Below, in pieces: positions 34,244 to 45,262 of a stretch of DNA of 64,000 bases. Location of the stretch: NCBI GenBank assembly GCA_018806915.1, contig JAGKQI010000100.1, positions 744,001 through 808,000 of the forward strand, written 5' to 3'. How positions within the stretch are numbered: the stretch's first letter is position 1; each line of letters begins with the position of its first letter. The DNA comes from Phytophthora colocasiae (Eukaryota; Oomycota; Peronosporomycetes; Peronosporales; Peronosporaceae). The notes below the pieces were generated by a model. The model had not been told where the DNA came from and ran no database searches. It saw only the letters and a list, made by a program, of their open reading frames with translations. The translations under genes and the position numbers were made by a program.

Positions 34244-35265
34244 TAGTGTTGGTTTAATTTTGTCCACGAATATTATTCATTTCGATTTTATATCAAATAA
34301 AATGATTTAATATCATTTTAAATTGCCCGCCATTTGCATTCATCTTCAACTTCCGCATCCGGCGAGCAAGAAGGCCTCGAACACGTCGAATCCGCGGCAA
34401 GTAGGGAAGCTAGCGACACCTCTGCGACGCCACTAACATACCGCAGTGCATTTTTCAGCTTTCAGTCCCCGCTATCACGGTAGAAATGCCACCTGGACGC
34501 CCAAGACTAGACGTTTGGGAGCTGTTCGACGAAAATGGAGCAGATTGCTCGTGCAAGCGCTGCCGCGTACATACAACCAAGCCCTCAGTAGCCAAGCTTG
34601 AAAGACACATATCGAAGTGCGGTGAATACACACTGGAAGTTTTGGAGTGGTGGGCGAACAACCGCGACTTGTTTCCAATTCTTTATCGTATCGGCCGGCG
34701 CATATTTACGATGCCGACATCGTCGGCTGCTACTGAGCGAAACTGGAGTGTCCACAGCTTTATCCACTCAGATCAGAGAAACAGGCTAAGATTGTTTCAG
34801 GTGCTCAAGCTTGTTTTCCTGTACTCCAATCGTGTGGGTGCCAAGTATACTCCCATGATCGTGTACGATGCGCTGAACCTACGCAAGACTGGTACGGGCG
34901 ATGAAAACTCCGACGAAGCAGACGGACCAGGAATTTACTACCCGGCGGATAGTGATTCAAGTGATGACGACGAACAATACGACAGGATGTCCTCCAGCTC
35001 AAGTGACGAAGACGAAGGATGAGTCCCTGCACAGGAGGATGACGAAGGCCTGCAGATATCTACACCTCCCTTTATTTTCTCGATATGAGCTTCGACTACT
35101 CGGGCGATCACCTATGAATCTCCCCTCCAACAAATTAACGTGGTTCCATTGAAAGCGATTCGTTAACTGCTTTTGTTTCGATTTTCACCGGTGGGTTTTG
35201 TTCACAATATAATACCATTTAAAATCATTTAAAATCATTTAATATTATTTTCTTCATCGACAAAA
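34244..35265 (+). mobile_element. hAT-derived insertion in arrestin-like gene C
   Basis: About 1,020 bp interrupt the arrestin gene. It carries a BED-finger/hAT-dimerisation ORF (34486-35022). The ends share only ATTTTGTCnA-like sequence, and the left end starts TAGTGTTGG, which resembles hAT termini. The right end seems trimmed. Only GTGG is duplicated at the borders, where hAT elements normally give 8 bp. The arms near both ends are rich in ATTTAAAATCATTT repeats. A non-autonomous or internally deleted copy is the best reading. Confidence 0.7.
34486..35022 (+). CDS. BED-finger plus hAT C-terminal dimerisation ORF without catalytic core
   Basis: An open frame of 178 codons from an ATG at 34486. 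The N-terminus resembles a BED zinc finger (CSCKRCRVHTTKPSVAKLER with a trailing HISKC). It is followed almost at once by the hAT dimerisation motif (SSAATERNWSVHSFIHSDQR) and an acidic Asp/Ser-rich tail. The several hundred residues of RNase-H-like transposase core found in complete hAT proteins are absent. It could be an internal-deletion product or a small DNA-binding, dimer-forming protein. Expression cannot be judged. Confidence 0.65.
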   Translation: MPPGRPRLDVWELFDENGADCSCKRCRVHTTKPSVAKLERHISKCGEYTLEVLEWWANNRDLFPILYRIGRRIFTMPTSSAATERNWSVHSFIHSDQRNRLRLFQVLKLVFLYSNRVGAKYTPMIVYDALNLRKTGTGDENSDEADGPGIYYPADSDSSDDDEQYDRMSSSSSDEDEG

Positions 35266-36208
35266 CCACAGCGAGATCACAGGATCCGCGACTAAAACAA
35301 CACAAGAACTTGACATCTTGAGTAATAGAGTCTTCACTTGCAACGAGAGCCTTGAAGTTGTGTTCGTGCACGACCAGATCGCAGTCAGCTTTAAGATCTG
35401 ACGCGAAGAAGCCGCCGACATCCAAAGTCGCTTTGAATTTGTACTTGATCTTAGCCGATAAAGCCTCAATATCTCCGTCAGAGTAACCACTGATCTTGAA
35501 TGCCCCCGGTAACTCAGCAGGCAACTGGAACTCGAATGGATACATATAGCGTCCTGGAGCGTAATGTTGGCCTGGGAGGGAAAAGATGACAATTTTCTGC
35601 TTGAAAAACGTCTTGTCCCGGTGAATTCGATGTAGTATGGATTCTCCGTCTTTCAACTCATGTCGAACGTGTGTGAACTCCACCTTCTCCGCTCCTGATG
35701 CCTTCAATACCAAAGCTTCACAAAATATTCAGTCTGAATAGGATAAATGCCAACAGAAACGAATTGTTGTTGTCATCTCACCGTCGCATTCGATAGGTTC
35801 GTGGATGTCCACGTAGATAGTTCCAACCACAAGCTCTCCAGCGATGTAAGCTGGTTTGGCCACTGTCAGACCTATCTTGCCCTTCTTACCGAGACCAAAC
35901 GCTTTCGCCAGCTTTCCCATTTTCGAATCTTTTAGGTTTGTAGCGACGGCTCAACCAAACCTGAGGCAAACCTGACTTGCACCCATACCAAAGGACTTCT
36001 TTGAAAGGAGCCAAAGGCAGTTAGGGAAGCTACAACGTGCATAGCATTTCTGGGATAGCACTCCAATGTTTGTATGAAGAAATTTTGTGGGATAGATCGA
36101 GCTTGGCACTCACACCCATCGATCAGCGAAGACCACAAGTGTGCAGAGGAACTTGAGGTTGCTGTTCTGCGAGCGATGGCAGTCTCTAATACTAAGTTGT
36201 GAAAGGAA

Positions 36209-37286
36209 CTATACCCCTTCAGCTGGTTCAAGAACCCACCCAGCGCTTGGGTTAGTCATTTCTGGCGCTATAATGCTTACAGGTAAATGTAGTCGAACGT
36301 CAGGACACCACGGGATATCGCACTCAACATCGACCCGGTACGAGCAGGCGATGAGGTCGCCTTTCGTCGATGGCTGTAAGGCTCCACTGTGTGCCGAAAC
36401 CAGCGAAAGTGGCTGAGGTTGTGATAACGACGCACCCGGGGGAACACCAGGGAACGTACTCTCGCACATGAGTTTAGTGAAAGTGCGATACGAGCCCTCT
36501 TTAGACAATCTCACCGTAATATCCTGGTACAATTTGCAGCGCATAGCTGTAATCTCAACTGTTGAGCCATTGGTGATGTTACAGTGGATTTGAGCTGTTT
36601 CCCCTGATAAATACACACTTTTATCCATGGCAACAGCAAGTTGACAGATTCCACGACTGAAACAGCAGAGGAACTTGACATCTTGAGTCGTAGAGTCCTC
36701 ACTGGCAACGAGTTCCTTAAAGTTTCGCTCATGAACAACCAAATCGCAGTCCGCCTTCAAGTCCGAAGCGAAAAATCCGTCCACGTCGAGTGTAGCCTTG
36801 AATTTGTACTTGATCTTAGCCGACAACTTCTCGATATCCCCCTGGGAATATTTAGTAATCTTGAACGCTCCTGGAAGCTGAGCTGGGAGTTGATACTCGA
36901 ATGGATACGAATAGCGACCGGGTGGATAATTTCTTCCGTTCGTAGCGAAAATCACAATCTTTTGCTTGAAAAACTCGTTACCAAGCTGCACTTCGTCTCG
37001 ATGGACAGTTGATTCGCCGTCTCGAGTTTCATGTCGAACGTGTGTAAACTCCACCTTTTCCTTACCGGATACTTTCAGCACCAACGCTGCATTCACAATC
37101 CTTCAGTCAGTATTGAGGAGATACAGTAGAACAATTTGGATTCTTACCGTCGCATGTGATCGTATCGTGGATATCGACGTAAATGGTTCCAACCACAAGT
37201 TCACCAGCAATGAATGCCAGTTTGTTGACCTTGATACCGATCTTCCCTTTGTCACCGAAGCCGAACGCTTTGGCTAGAACCCCCAT
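36209..37286 (-). CDS. Arrestin-like protein D
   Basis: An intact two-exon gene of 338 residues. Exon 1 is 37286-37148, the intron 37147-37087 (GT-AG) and exon 2 37086-36209. The N-terminal arrestin domain (VVGTIYVDIHDTITC, YPFEYQLPAQLPGAFKIT, DLKADCDLVVHERNF) occupies roughly residues 1-165. The C-terminal domain (VYLSGETAQIHCNITN, CSYRVDVECDIPWCPDVRL) follows. No transmembrane segment is seen. By family it is probably a cytosolic adaptor for cargo sorting or receptor regulation. It is a tandem paralogue of the disrupted gene C, with 288 bp between them. There are no PPxY motifs of the ubiquitin-ligase-recruiting type that I can see. Confidence 0.88.
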
Positions 37287-38057
37287 GGTATGTTGAAGAG
37301 ATCGTAAAACAAGTGCAACACGAAATAAAACGACCCCCGTTGCCAATATTAGCGTTCACTTGAATCAACGTCGAGCGGGTCTGGTAAAAGCTGTGGATCA
37401 CAATTGCCACCAGCAAAATGGTGAGTCAGCTCAAGCAAGATTTGCACGTACTGTACTGTTGACAAAACTACCAGTTGTCCTTTACCTTGAAGCAGCAACA
37501 GCACGAGCGCGCGCGGCGAACACGCACTGCGTCACGTCGAAGCGGCAGACAAACACGACAGAGAAACCAGTGCACTTTGCTCCATACAAGCAGCTTTTTC
37601 TTGGCCTTGAACTGAGTTCCTGCTCGGTGTTGGAATGCTTGCGCCTGGAAGGCGTAGACAAGACGCGAGGCGTGATCTCAGGGCCCAAACATGATACTTT
37701 TTCTCATGAAAAAATGCATCAGTCAACGATCATGGTCTTCTTGCAGCTTGGTAGATTACGCCCAACACCGGGAACGCCCCAGACGACGTCCGCTAATCTC
37801 CTGTGCAGACATTCGGTTGAGAGATATCATTGCCTGTGGTGCAGCTTCTTGCACTTTTGCAGCAAAGCAATTCGTTCACAAGATACTTTTAGAGGAAAAC
37901 TCAATGCTAGATGCTGTATTCTTTGGTACAGGACGCTAGCACGCAGTCATTTATATAGCTTGAATACATAAGTTGACCGTGGTCGTGTGCACTTCCTTTC
38001 GGCTACACACGCTCGCGGGGAAGGGGGGGGGGTGATCGAATAAAGTGGTAATTGAAC
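37287..38057. other. Intergenic region between arrestin D and the MYB gene
   Basis: I see no supported gene. Open frames here show no family signature. A run of ten G lies near 38022. The right part should hold the 3' end of the MYB transcript, and the left part the arrestin D promoter. Confidence 0.4.
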
Positions 38058-38726
38058 TCAGAAGAGTAGCTCCAACAGTTCACTGGCACAGTCCTCGAGC
38101 GTCGGGAATTCATCCGAATCACTGGCTGCAGAGTCCAACGGCACGAGGTTATCGCCACTGAGCACTTCCATCTTGAGTACTGGGTCGAATGTCCCGGCGT
38201 TCAACCACGTGTTGCCCAGTGTGTCATCCGTCGATACCGGCGAGCCGGCAATAGGCGTCTTCGACGAGTCGAGGATTTCAATGGCGTCCGCAATGGACAT
38301 GTAGACTTTGCTGGCTTCGTCCATGTGTGGACAATCCTTCTCGGTGCAACTGCAAGGCAATCGCATCTTCGAGTAGGAGCCAAGGCCAAGGCCGTTGCCG
38401 GACGGCGGCGTTTGCAGGGATCGTCGCGCCAATGCATTGTCGACGGACCGATGCGCATTGTGCAATCCGTGCCGGGCCGCTGCCTGTTTCCGCTGTGCTT
38501 CGCGCAGTCGACGCGCAGCTTTCAGTCGGTACTTTTGAGCGTGTGTCATGGTTTGACGCACATTGCGCGTGCCAACGTAGGCGGCCACACGCTTCCAAGG
38601 GCCGCTCGAGAAGAGCTTGACACCTTCGAGGAAGCGCGCGTGCTCGTCTTCCGTCCACATGCCGACGCCGGCCGACGGTTTGCTGTTGTTGCTGTATTGA
38701 GGGCGTGTTGCAGTCTCGAGACTCAT
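38058..38726 (-). CDS. MYB-like SHAQKYF-type transcription regulator
   Basis: A single-exon protein of 222 residues from the ATG at 38726. An upstream in-frame ATG at 38924 would add 66 residues without recognisable content. A single MYB/SANT repeat occupies residues of about 20-75 (MWTEDEHARFLEGVKLF, GPWKRVAAYVGTRNVRQ). It ends in THAQKYR, the variant of the SHAQKYF signature of one-repeat MYB proteins. A Cys/His cluster follows (LPCSCTEKDCPHMD), and the acidic C-terminus (ASDSDEFPTLEDCASELLELL) could be an activation region. It is probably nuclear. Targets are unknown. Confidence 0.85.
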   Translation of the reverse strand: MSLETATRPQYSNNSKPSAGVGMWTEDEHARFLEGVKLFSSGPWKRVAAYVGTRNVRQTMTHAQKYRLKAARRLREAQRKQAAARHGLHNAHRSVDNALARRSLQTPPSGNGLGLGSYSKMRLPCSCTEKDCPHMDEASKVYMSIADAIEILDSSKTPIAGSPVSTDDTLGNTWLNAGTFDPVLKMEVLSGDNLVPLDSAASDSDEFPTLEDCASELLELLF

Positions 38727-39427
38727 GGTAGTGGTGGTGTGTGCGAGGACAATTGGGGAATGGCCAAAAAGACAGTCGTTGCAGAGCTGGCGGAGGGTGT
38801 GCAAGTCGCTTTTTTCGCGTTCGCTCGCTGCCGCAGATTCGTGAATGAAGGCTCGCGTCACGAGAGACTTTGAACGGCAGAGACACTTCAGCGTTGGCGC
38901 GGCGAGAGTACCCACTATGCTCACGCTGTGGTCTCCACAGTCATACGCCCATCATATCCGCTCAAATCTTCGACGCGAGCTAAGAGAACACGCACGCATC
39001 AAGGTCTCTCGCCGTTCAGCCGTAAACTTCAAAATCCAGTCTCTTTGCCAGTCTCTTTACTGAGAGTGCAGGATTATTTTGCTGCCAAAGAGTTTAGTGT
39101 CGAGGATTATGACCACTTCAACACAGAATTCAGATTCCCCACTTGTGGCTCTGGTACAGCAACAGCAGGCGCGGCTTCCATCATCGATGAGGCGGCTAAC
39201 GTTAGCCCCTCCCTGTCCCAATGTGGCGCTGATTACTAGCGCAGCAGCAGCAAGAAATAAGGGCGATGTACATACAAAGGAATGGCATTTTGCAGGGGTC
39301 TCCAAAAATGTATTGTTATTGAAAAAGGGGTATTATTGTAGGGGGACAATAAGGGAGGGAGCGGCCATCTCAATATTTGGCACTTACGCAATTATTGAAA
39401 AGGGGGTCTTTATCTACTTCTTACAGA
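38727..39427. other. Upstream region of the MYB gene up to PB2
   Basis: I see no supported gene. It includes the MYB 5' region and the target side of the PB2 insertion, whose TTAA is at 39428-39431. Confidence 0.4.
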
Positions 39428-39448
39428 TTAACCCTATTGCGATACAGG
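39428..39448. repeat. PB2 left end: TTAA plus terminal repeat, cut by a chromovirus
   Basis: TTAA (39428-39431) is followed by CCCTATTGCG. The inverted right end reads TTAA then CCCTATCGTGCG. The chromovirus enters 17 bp inside, and its ACAGG target duplication is at 39444-39448 and 45177-45181. Confidence 0.85.
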
Positions 39449-39865
39449 TGTAGTGGGTCGTGGTGTGAAAGCCCAACCATGCCCACGCAATGCAGTCGGG
39501 TACGACAACAATGTTGACCGGCATCATGTGGTTGCAGTCAGCCACATTGATGTGGCTCAGAGGACAATGGCGTTGAAGTTGAGCACCTACTGTTAAGTCA
39601 TTGTGGTTTAACGCTCTACCGGCTGTTCTCCTGAGTTGTTCGTCTACCCAAGCTGGCACAGTTGAAGTTTTATCGTATAGAATACCATCACTAGGACGCT
39701 GGTGATGGTAGTGTAGCGTAGCAAGTCGGGATACATGTTTTAGTTTTCTCAGTTTCATTTTTGACAGCTCGTCGACAGCTCAATACACTCGGCGATAATA
39801 CTTTACAGGAAGTGCCAGCTTCCTTCGAGTGTCTTTTTGTTTTCTTTCGAGCGCTACCTACTACA
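39449..39865 (+). repeat. 5' LTR (417 bp) of the PB2-nested chromovirus
   Basis: Starts TGTAGTGGG and ends ACTACA. It matches 44760-45176 with about three substitutions. Gag begins only 28 bp downstream. Confidence 0.95.
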
Positions 39866-39893
39866 AAGAATTCTTTAGCAGTTAAGGCCAAAG

Positions 39894-40904
39894 ATGACAA
39901 GAACAACACGCAACACCCCGACTCTTCCGACACCAGCAACGGCAGGTTCTTCTGGAAGTTCGACTGTACCGATGGCTTTGTTCATGCCACTCGCTGCTCC
40001 GCAGTTGAAGAGCACTTCGCATGCCGCCTTAGTGCGGTGGCGGAAACTTCGACGCGAGTACGAGGACGAGGTGGCGATGAGATGCAATAACGACACGGAT
40101 AAAATGGCGGAGGTGCTTGTCAGTGTGAAGAAGTCGTTCGACAAGCGACTTCTTGGAGTTTGGTGTGACTTCGACTGGAATGTCAACGTTGATACCGTCA
40201 GTGATGATTTCATCCTGACAAAAATTGACGAAATCATTTCGTCAGTCAAGAACAACTCTGTTCCAGACGTCGCGACTGTGTTCAAGGAAAATGTAACTAT
40301 CGACATGACCGAGAGCGACGTAAAAGAGCGAATAATGCAATTTTTTGCTCGAAGCAGAGAATTCATAGAGGAACAAGGTTGGCAAGAGTTTTTCACCGGA
40401 AACGAAGGCTCCCGTCTGAAGTGCAAGTTATTGATGGAGTCACTCCAACCGCGCAGCTTGCGTGACGAGGTGACAACCACAGTCAAGTATCAGGCTAGAG
40501 TGGCCAAGGATTGTGAGAAGGAGCTGTTCAAGCTCATACTGGCGAAAGCATTTGAACAGGACCGTGACTTTCAGCGTCGTAAACGCTCACGGACGAAAGA
40601 CCAGAGCGACCGCAAGAGGAAAGACAACACGAACGACAGTGAATCGCCCCAACCTCGGCTTAAACACCGGAAAGTGGAAAAGTTTAACGGCAAACAGCTC
40701 GCTAAGGCTGCTTCCTGGAAGCAGAATAATGGGAAGGCAGTAGACTCTAAGCCGCCAACCGGTGGGTGCCTCAAATGTAAAGGGGACCACTGGCTCACTC
40801 GGTGTCCAAGTGCAACTGAAGACGAGAAGAAAGTTCTTTTGCGTGAGATGCATGAACGCCGCGACAGTAATAAAGGCTCGAAACGCCCCAAGACTGAGGC
40901 GTGA
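39894..40904 (+). CDS. gag: Gag of the PB2-nested chromovirus
   Basis: Gag of 336 residues from the ATG at 39894. It has a structured core and a basic tail with one zinc knuckle, CLKCKGDHWLTRC (C-X2-C-X3-H-X4-C, one residue shorter than the standard spacing). The TGA at 40902 is directly followed in the same frame by protease. The related element at 56396 has no stop there, so this TGA is either a mutation or a readthrough site. Confidence 0.88.
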   Translation: MTRTTRNTPTLPTPATAGSSGSSTVPMALFMPLAAPQLKSTSHAALVRWRKLRREYEDEVAMRCNNDTDKMAEVLVSVKKSFDKRLLGVWCDFDWNVNVDTVSDDFILTKIDEIISSVKNNSVPDVATVFKENVTIDMTESDVKERIMQFFARSREFIEEQGWQEFFTGNEGSRLKCKLLMESLQPRSLRDEVTTTVKYQARVAKDCEKELFKLILAKAFEQDRDFQRRKRSRTKDQSDRKRKDNTNDSESPQPRLKHRKVEKFNGKQLAKAASWKQNNGKAVDSKPPTGGCLKCKGDHWLTRCPSATEDEKKVLLREMHERRDSNKGSKRPKTEA

Positions 40905-40907
40905 AGG

Positions 40908-43900
40908 TTGAAGCGCATCAAGGACTGTCTCTTGGAACACGACAAGATTATTGTCCTCGAAGAGAGACTGTCCATGCCCTATTGCGCGGATACTGGGGCC
41001 GAAAAGAGCATCATCAGTGCTCGCAATTTGATGGAGCTTCAGAAGTTGGGTGGTCTTGTGAAAACCACCACGCTGACTAAACCCACTATTTGCAAGACTG
41101 TGGGCGGGCACACGATTCAATCCAAGGAATCTGTGCAATTACAGATCATGATCCATACTGCGGCTGGGCCTGTGAGACCCGTTAAACCGTATGAGGTTCT
41201 AGTGATTCAGGAGAATGAAGATGAGTTTATCGTGGGCGAGGATATACTTAACGATTTGGGTATCAGCATCGATAGGCAGCTGGAGCAGTTAGCTGAACAA
41301 ACCTCAGCGAATGACGACGATCCTATAACAGTTGAAAACGACTTCTGCAGTGGTTGCACACCTGACCGAGAGGTCCGTCAGGCTGTTGAAGGAATGATTG
41401 CTACAGCTCTTGAGAATGGTTTCCCGGTCGAAAAGGAAGACAAACTGCGCACAATTGTCTACATGTACGATATTTGGAGGCTTCGTCTTGGACCAGATCC
41501 ACCGGCAAAGGTGCCACCACTCGAAATACGATTGAAGAAGGGCTCTACCCCATTTCGATGCAAGCCGAGAGCGTATCCACCTCACATAAGAAAGTTTCTA
41601 CGGGAGTTTAATGAGGAGCTAGTACGATTGGGGTGGGTGTACGAAAATTCCTCAAGTCGATGGGCCTGTCCAGCGTTGCCTGTCAAGAAGCCTGACAAGG
41701 ACGAGCTACGACAGACAAGTGACTATCGACCGCTGAATGCCATGACGGAACCCATTGCAGGCGTGATGCCTATCTTACAGGTGATTACAGAGCACGTGAA
41801 AGACATGCTGTTCTTCGGTTTATTCGACTTCATAAAAGGATTTTGGCAGCTTCCGTTGGCAAAGGCAAGTCAGGAATTGCTGAGTTACATGACAGATGCA
41901 AAAGTGTACACTCCAACTCGCGTCCTCAAGGATGCAGTGACGCAGCGCTGCACTTTCAACGAACTATGGAGAGTTGTTTTGAGAAGCTGCTATACAAACA
42001 TCTACTGATTTGGATCGACGACTTACTGCTGTACGCGAAAGACGTTGACACATATCTGGAGAAATTGGAGGAACTGTTTACACTGATGAATGACTTCGGC
42101 CTCAAGTTGAGCGCCTCGAAGTCGTCTCTTTTCCAACGCTCGGTGAAATGGTGCGGTAAGATCATAGATGGCGAAGGAGTTCGTCATGACCCAGGACGAG
42201 TTACAGTACTGCGTTCAATGCCGTTACCCACTACTGCCGGAGACCTACAGAAATTCCTCTGTGCGTGCAATTGGTTACGTGACAGTCTTATAGGCTATGC
42301 TGGAAACGTGAAAGTGCTGCAGAAGCGTCTTGATGTGACTCTGGGATCAGGTAAAAGGACGAAGCGTGCTGCAGCACGACTACCAGTGGAGTTTACTGAT
42401 AATGAACGCGATGCATTCGCTAGAGTAAAGGAGTGCTTGGCGAGTGCTGCTATGTTGGCGCACCCCAGCAATGACGGAGTACTGTCGGTGTTCACAGATG
42501 CTTCTGACGAAGCGTGGAGTGTTATCGTGACGGACGTTGAACAATGGAGGAACGACAAAACGGTTGCAGCACAGAAGCATCGACTGTTGCATTGCCTTAG
42601 TGGGACGTTCTCAGGTTCACAAGAAAACTGGTCCGTCATTGAGAAAGAGGCATTTGCCATTGTGGCAGCTTGTGATAAGCTACCACACCTTCTTCTCCGG
42701 CCAGCAGGTTTTCGTCTATTCTGTGACCATCGCAATTTGATACACGTTTTCGCCCCCGATGAAACAGTGAAGAAGCACATACGAGGAAAGTTACTTCGCT
42801 GGGCTATGAAACTTGGAGAGTTCCGCTACGAGATTCATCACATCGCCGGCGAAGACAACGTCTGGGCTGACATGGTATCCCGATGGGCACGCTTAACAAC
42901 GACACTCAGCGTGCGTCGAGTGACGACTCGCAGACAGCAGCAACAAGAACGGTTACAGCTGCGACCTCTCGACGATGACAATTTTGTTTGGCCCACAATG
43001 GACAGCATATCGGCTGCCCAGCAGCAGTTTAGCAACCTGTCTGAACGGAGAACTTTGGATAAAGGTGACGACGGGGTGATACGAAAAGACAAGCGCTTGT
43101 GGATCCCTTCAGAGGCTGTAAACCTTCTCCGTCGCTTGTGTATCATTGCACATTGTGGCCCACAAGGTCACCGAGGTCGAGATGCTATGTTGGCGCATCT
43201 TGGCCGCATCTTTCACATACCTCACCTTCGAGAATGTGTGGACAAGTTCTTGGCGAGCTGCCTTCTGTGCTACCATGTAAAGGGGGGGAAGGTAGTGCCA
43301 AGGCCATGGAGCGAAACATATCGGTGCAACGAGCGAAATCAAGCGTTGCATTGGGACTTTTTGTACCTTGGCGAATCTTTCGGTCAATTGAAATACCTAC
43401 TGGTGTTGAAGGACGATGCAAGTCATTACTCTGAACTCGTCAAATGCGAATCGCCTACAAGCACTGTTGCAGCAGACGCTATCATGGACTGGCACAGTCG
43501 CTTTGGAATTCCAGAGATTGATTAGTGACCAAGGAACTCACTTCAAGAACGAAGTGATGGAGGAACTCTGTACTAGACTCAAGTGCAAGCAAATCTTCTC
43601 ACCTACATACAGCCCATGGATCAACGGGTCTGTTGAACGCGTGAATCGAGATATATTGCAAGTGTTACGGGTTTTAATCCTAGACTACAAGATCAACCAC
43701 CGAGACTGGCCAAGGTTGATTCCAGTGGTACAGGCCAGCCTCAACCATACTGCCGTGCCGTCATTGGCTGGTAAAACGCCAGGCGAGTTGTTTACTGGTC
43801 TAGACCCCCCGTCACCACTGCAAGCCGTATACCTCGGGCCTGAAGTCAACCCAAGTGTGCAAACCAACGCGCACTTCAGCAGAGATTGAGGAGAGCTTGG

Positions 43901-44475
43901 CGCGACTACGTGCAAGTGTGAGAGACATGCACAGGGCAGTTGAAGACGTCCGGCTAAAACAAACGCTACTCAACAAGAAGAAGGAACGTGGCGACAACAT
44001 CATCAACTTCAATGTGGGCGACTATGTACTGCGATCACGTGTCGATGAGAAGAGACAGACAAAACTGCTCGTCACGTGGCTTGGCCCATACGCGGTAACA
44101 GCAGCAGAACCGCGTGACGTGTTCAAGGTCAAGCATCTTGTCACTGGCGAGGAACTTGTTGTACATGCCTCGCGGCTTAAGTTCTTCGCCGACAAGGACC
44201 TAACAGTTACTGAGGAGCTCCTGGAGCACGTGGCTGCCCAGGGCATCATGCTTCGCGTGCGCGAGCTGATGAAACACCGTTGGAACGACCGGAGTCGTTG
44301 CTACGAAATCCTTGTCGGGTGGCATGGATTAGAAGCAATAGAGGACTCGTGGGAACCTCTAGCAGCCCTACACAAAGACGTGAGTACGTTAGTGGAAGGC
44401 TATGTTGCGAAATGCAAAGACGCTAAGCTTGAGGAGCATCTCAAAGCGCTAGAAGCGATGCCAAAGCGGCAATGA
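40908..44475 (+). pseudogene. pol: Pol of the PB2-nested chromovirus (three frame changes)
   Basis: Domains in order are protease (CADTGAEKS, 40990), reverse transcriptase (WACPALPVKKPDK, TSDYRPLNAM, LIWIDDLLLYAKD near 42010), RNase H (LSVFTDASDEAWS) and the integrase finger (CGPQGHRGRD, CLLCYHVKGG). The integrase core (HWDFLYLGE, ISDQGTHFKNE, YSPWINGSVERVNR) and a C-terminal chromodomain (EILVGWHGLEAIEDSWEP) complete it. The frame breaks near 41924 (one base lost in the PTRVPQG motif), 43518 (one extra base before ISDQG) and 43860. All catalytic residues are present once these are allowed for. Confidence 0.92.
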
Positions 44476-44759
44476 CCATGTATACATGTATATCCTTGGT
44501 ATAACGACTGTATAGTCACTAAATAAAGGTTGTTCCTTGATTTTGTGATTATAATGGTCAATATCTTGGGTGATGTGCAGGTCAAGTTAACTTCAACGGC
44601 AACGTGTTGAAGTTGAACCAATTATGTACCCGTGAGTGGTGCTGACGTGATGGTGACTCATGATACGTTGGCCATAACGTCATACAGTGATGATTCACCG
44701 TAATCAAATTTGTACAAGCAAATATTTGACCGTGTTGGCAGATTGGGCTTGAAGGGGAC

Positions 44760-45176
44760 TGTAGTGGGTCGTGGTGTGAAAGCCCAACCATGCCCACGCA
44801 ATGCAGTCGGGTACGACAACAATGTTGACCGGCATCATGTGGTTGCAGTCAGCCACATTGATGTGGCTCAGAGGACAATGGCGTTGAAGTTGAGCACCTA
44901 CTGTTAAGTCATTGTGGTTTAACGCTCTACCGGCTGTTCTCCTGAGTTGTTCGTCTACCCAAGCTGGCACAGTTGAAGTTTTATCGTATAGAATACCATC
45001 ACTAGGACGCTGGTGATGGTAGTGTAGCGTAGCAAGTCAGGATACATGTTTTAGTTTTCTCAGTTTCATTTTTGACAGCTCGTCGACAGCTCAATACACT
45101 CGGCGATAATACTTTACAGGAAGTGCCAGCTTCCTTCGAGTGTCTTTGGGTTTTCTTTCGAGCGCTACCTACTACA
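44760..45176 (+). repeat. 3' LTR (417 bp) of the PB2-nested chromovirus
   Basis: Preceded by the purine-rich GAAGGGGAC. It ends ACTACA, followed by ACAGG, the copy of the target site. Confidence 0.95.
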
Positions 45177-45237
45177 ACAGGGGCGCTCACAGCGACCTTT
45201 AATGCCTTTTTCAAAACACGGTGAAAAATATCGCTAC

Positions 45238-45262
45238 AAAAGGGCGCTGTGAGCGCCCTTTT
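45238..45262. repeat. PB2 left subterminal hairpin
   Basis: Arms AAAAGGGCGCT and its exact inverse surround GTG. A related half-repeat, GGCGCTCACAGCGACCTTT, lies closer to the end at 45182-45200. The right end of PB2 carries the same motif. Confidence 0.85.

Larger units (their letters stand above)
33830..35920 (-). pseudogene. Arrestin-like gene C, split by a transposon remnant
   Basis: Exon 1 (35920-35782, LAKAFGLGKKGKIGLTV) is followed by an intron at 35781-35716. Exon 2 carries the arrestin N-terminal domain (YPFEFQLPAELPGAFKIS, DLKADCDLVVHEHNF). A roughly 1-kb insertion breaks it at 35266. The C-terminal arrestin domain resumes at 34243 (AMDKSVYFPGE, IDVECDIPWCPDVRLHLPV) and stops at 33830. 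Taking the shared four bases GTGG once restores the frame. Intron position and sequence match paralogue D. Arrestin-like adaptors bind membrane proteins and guide their trafficking. This copy should be non-functional. Confidence 0.88.
39449..45176 (+). mobile_element. Ty3/gypsy chromovirus, second family, nested in PB2
   Basis: Two 417-bp LTRs and the 5-bp target duplication ACAGG define 5,728 bp. The gag-pol order is gag, protease, reverse transcriptase, RNase H, integrase, chromodomain. The LTRs differ at about three positions by eye, so the insertion is young. This family is related to the element at 56396-61478 and distinct from the one at 17832-25697. Confidence 0.95.

Noticed and set aside
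34236..35273. 8-bp target duplication around the hAT-like insertion in arrestin C
   Set aside because: Only four bases (GTGG) match. The other four positions differ, so a standard hAT duplication cannot be claimed.
37360..37971. Plus-strand ORF of 203 codons upstream of arrestin D
   Set aside because: It starts without an ATG, has no recognisable motif and has intergenic-like composition.
38058..38924. Longer MYB protein starting at 38924
   Set aside because: The extra 66 residues look like translated leader. The ATG at 38726 lies just before the conserved repeat. The longer form is not excluded.
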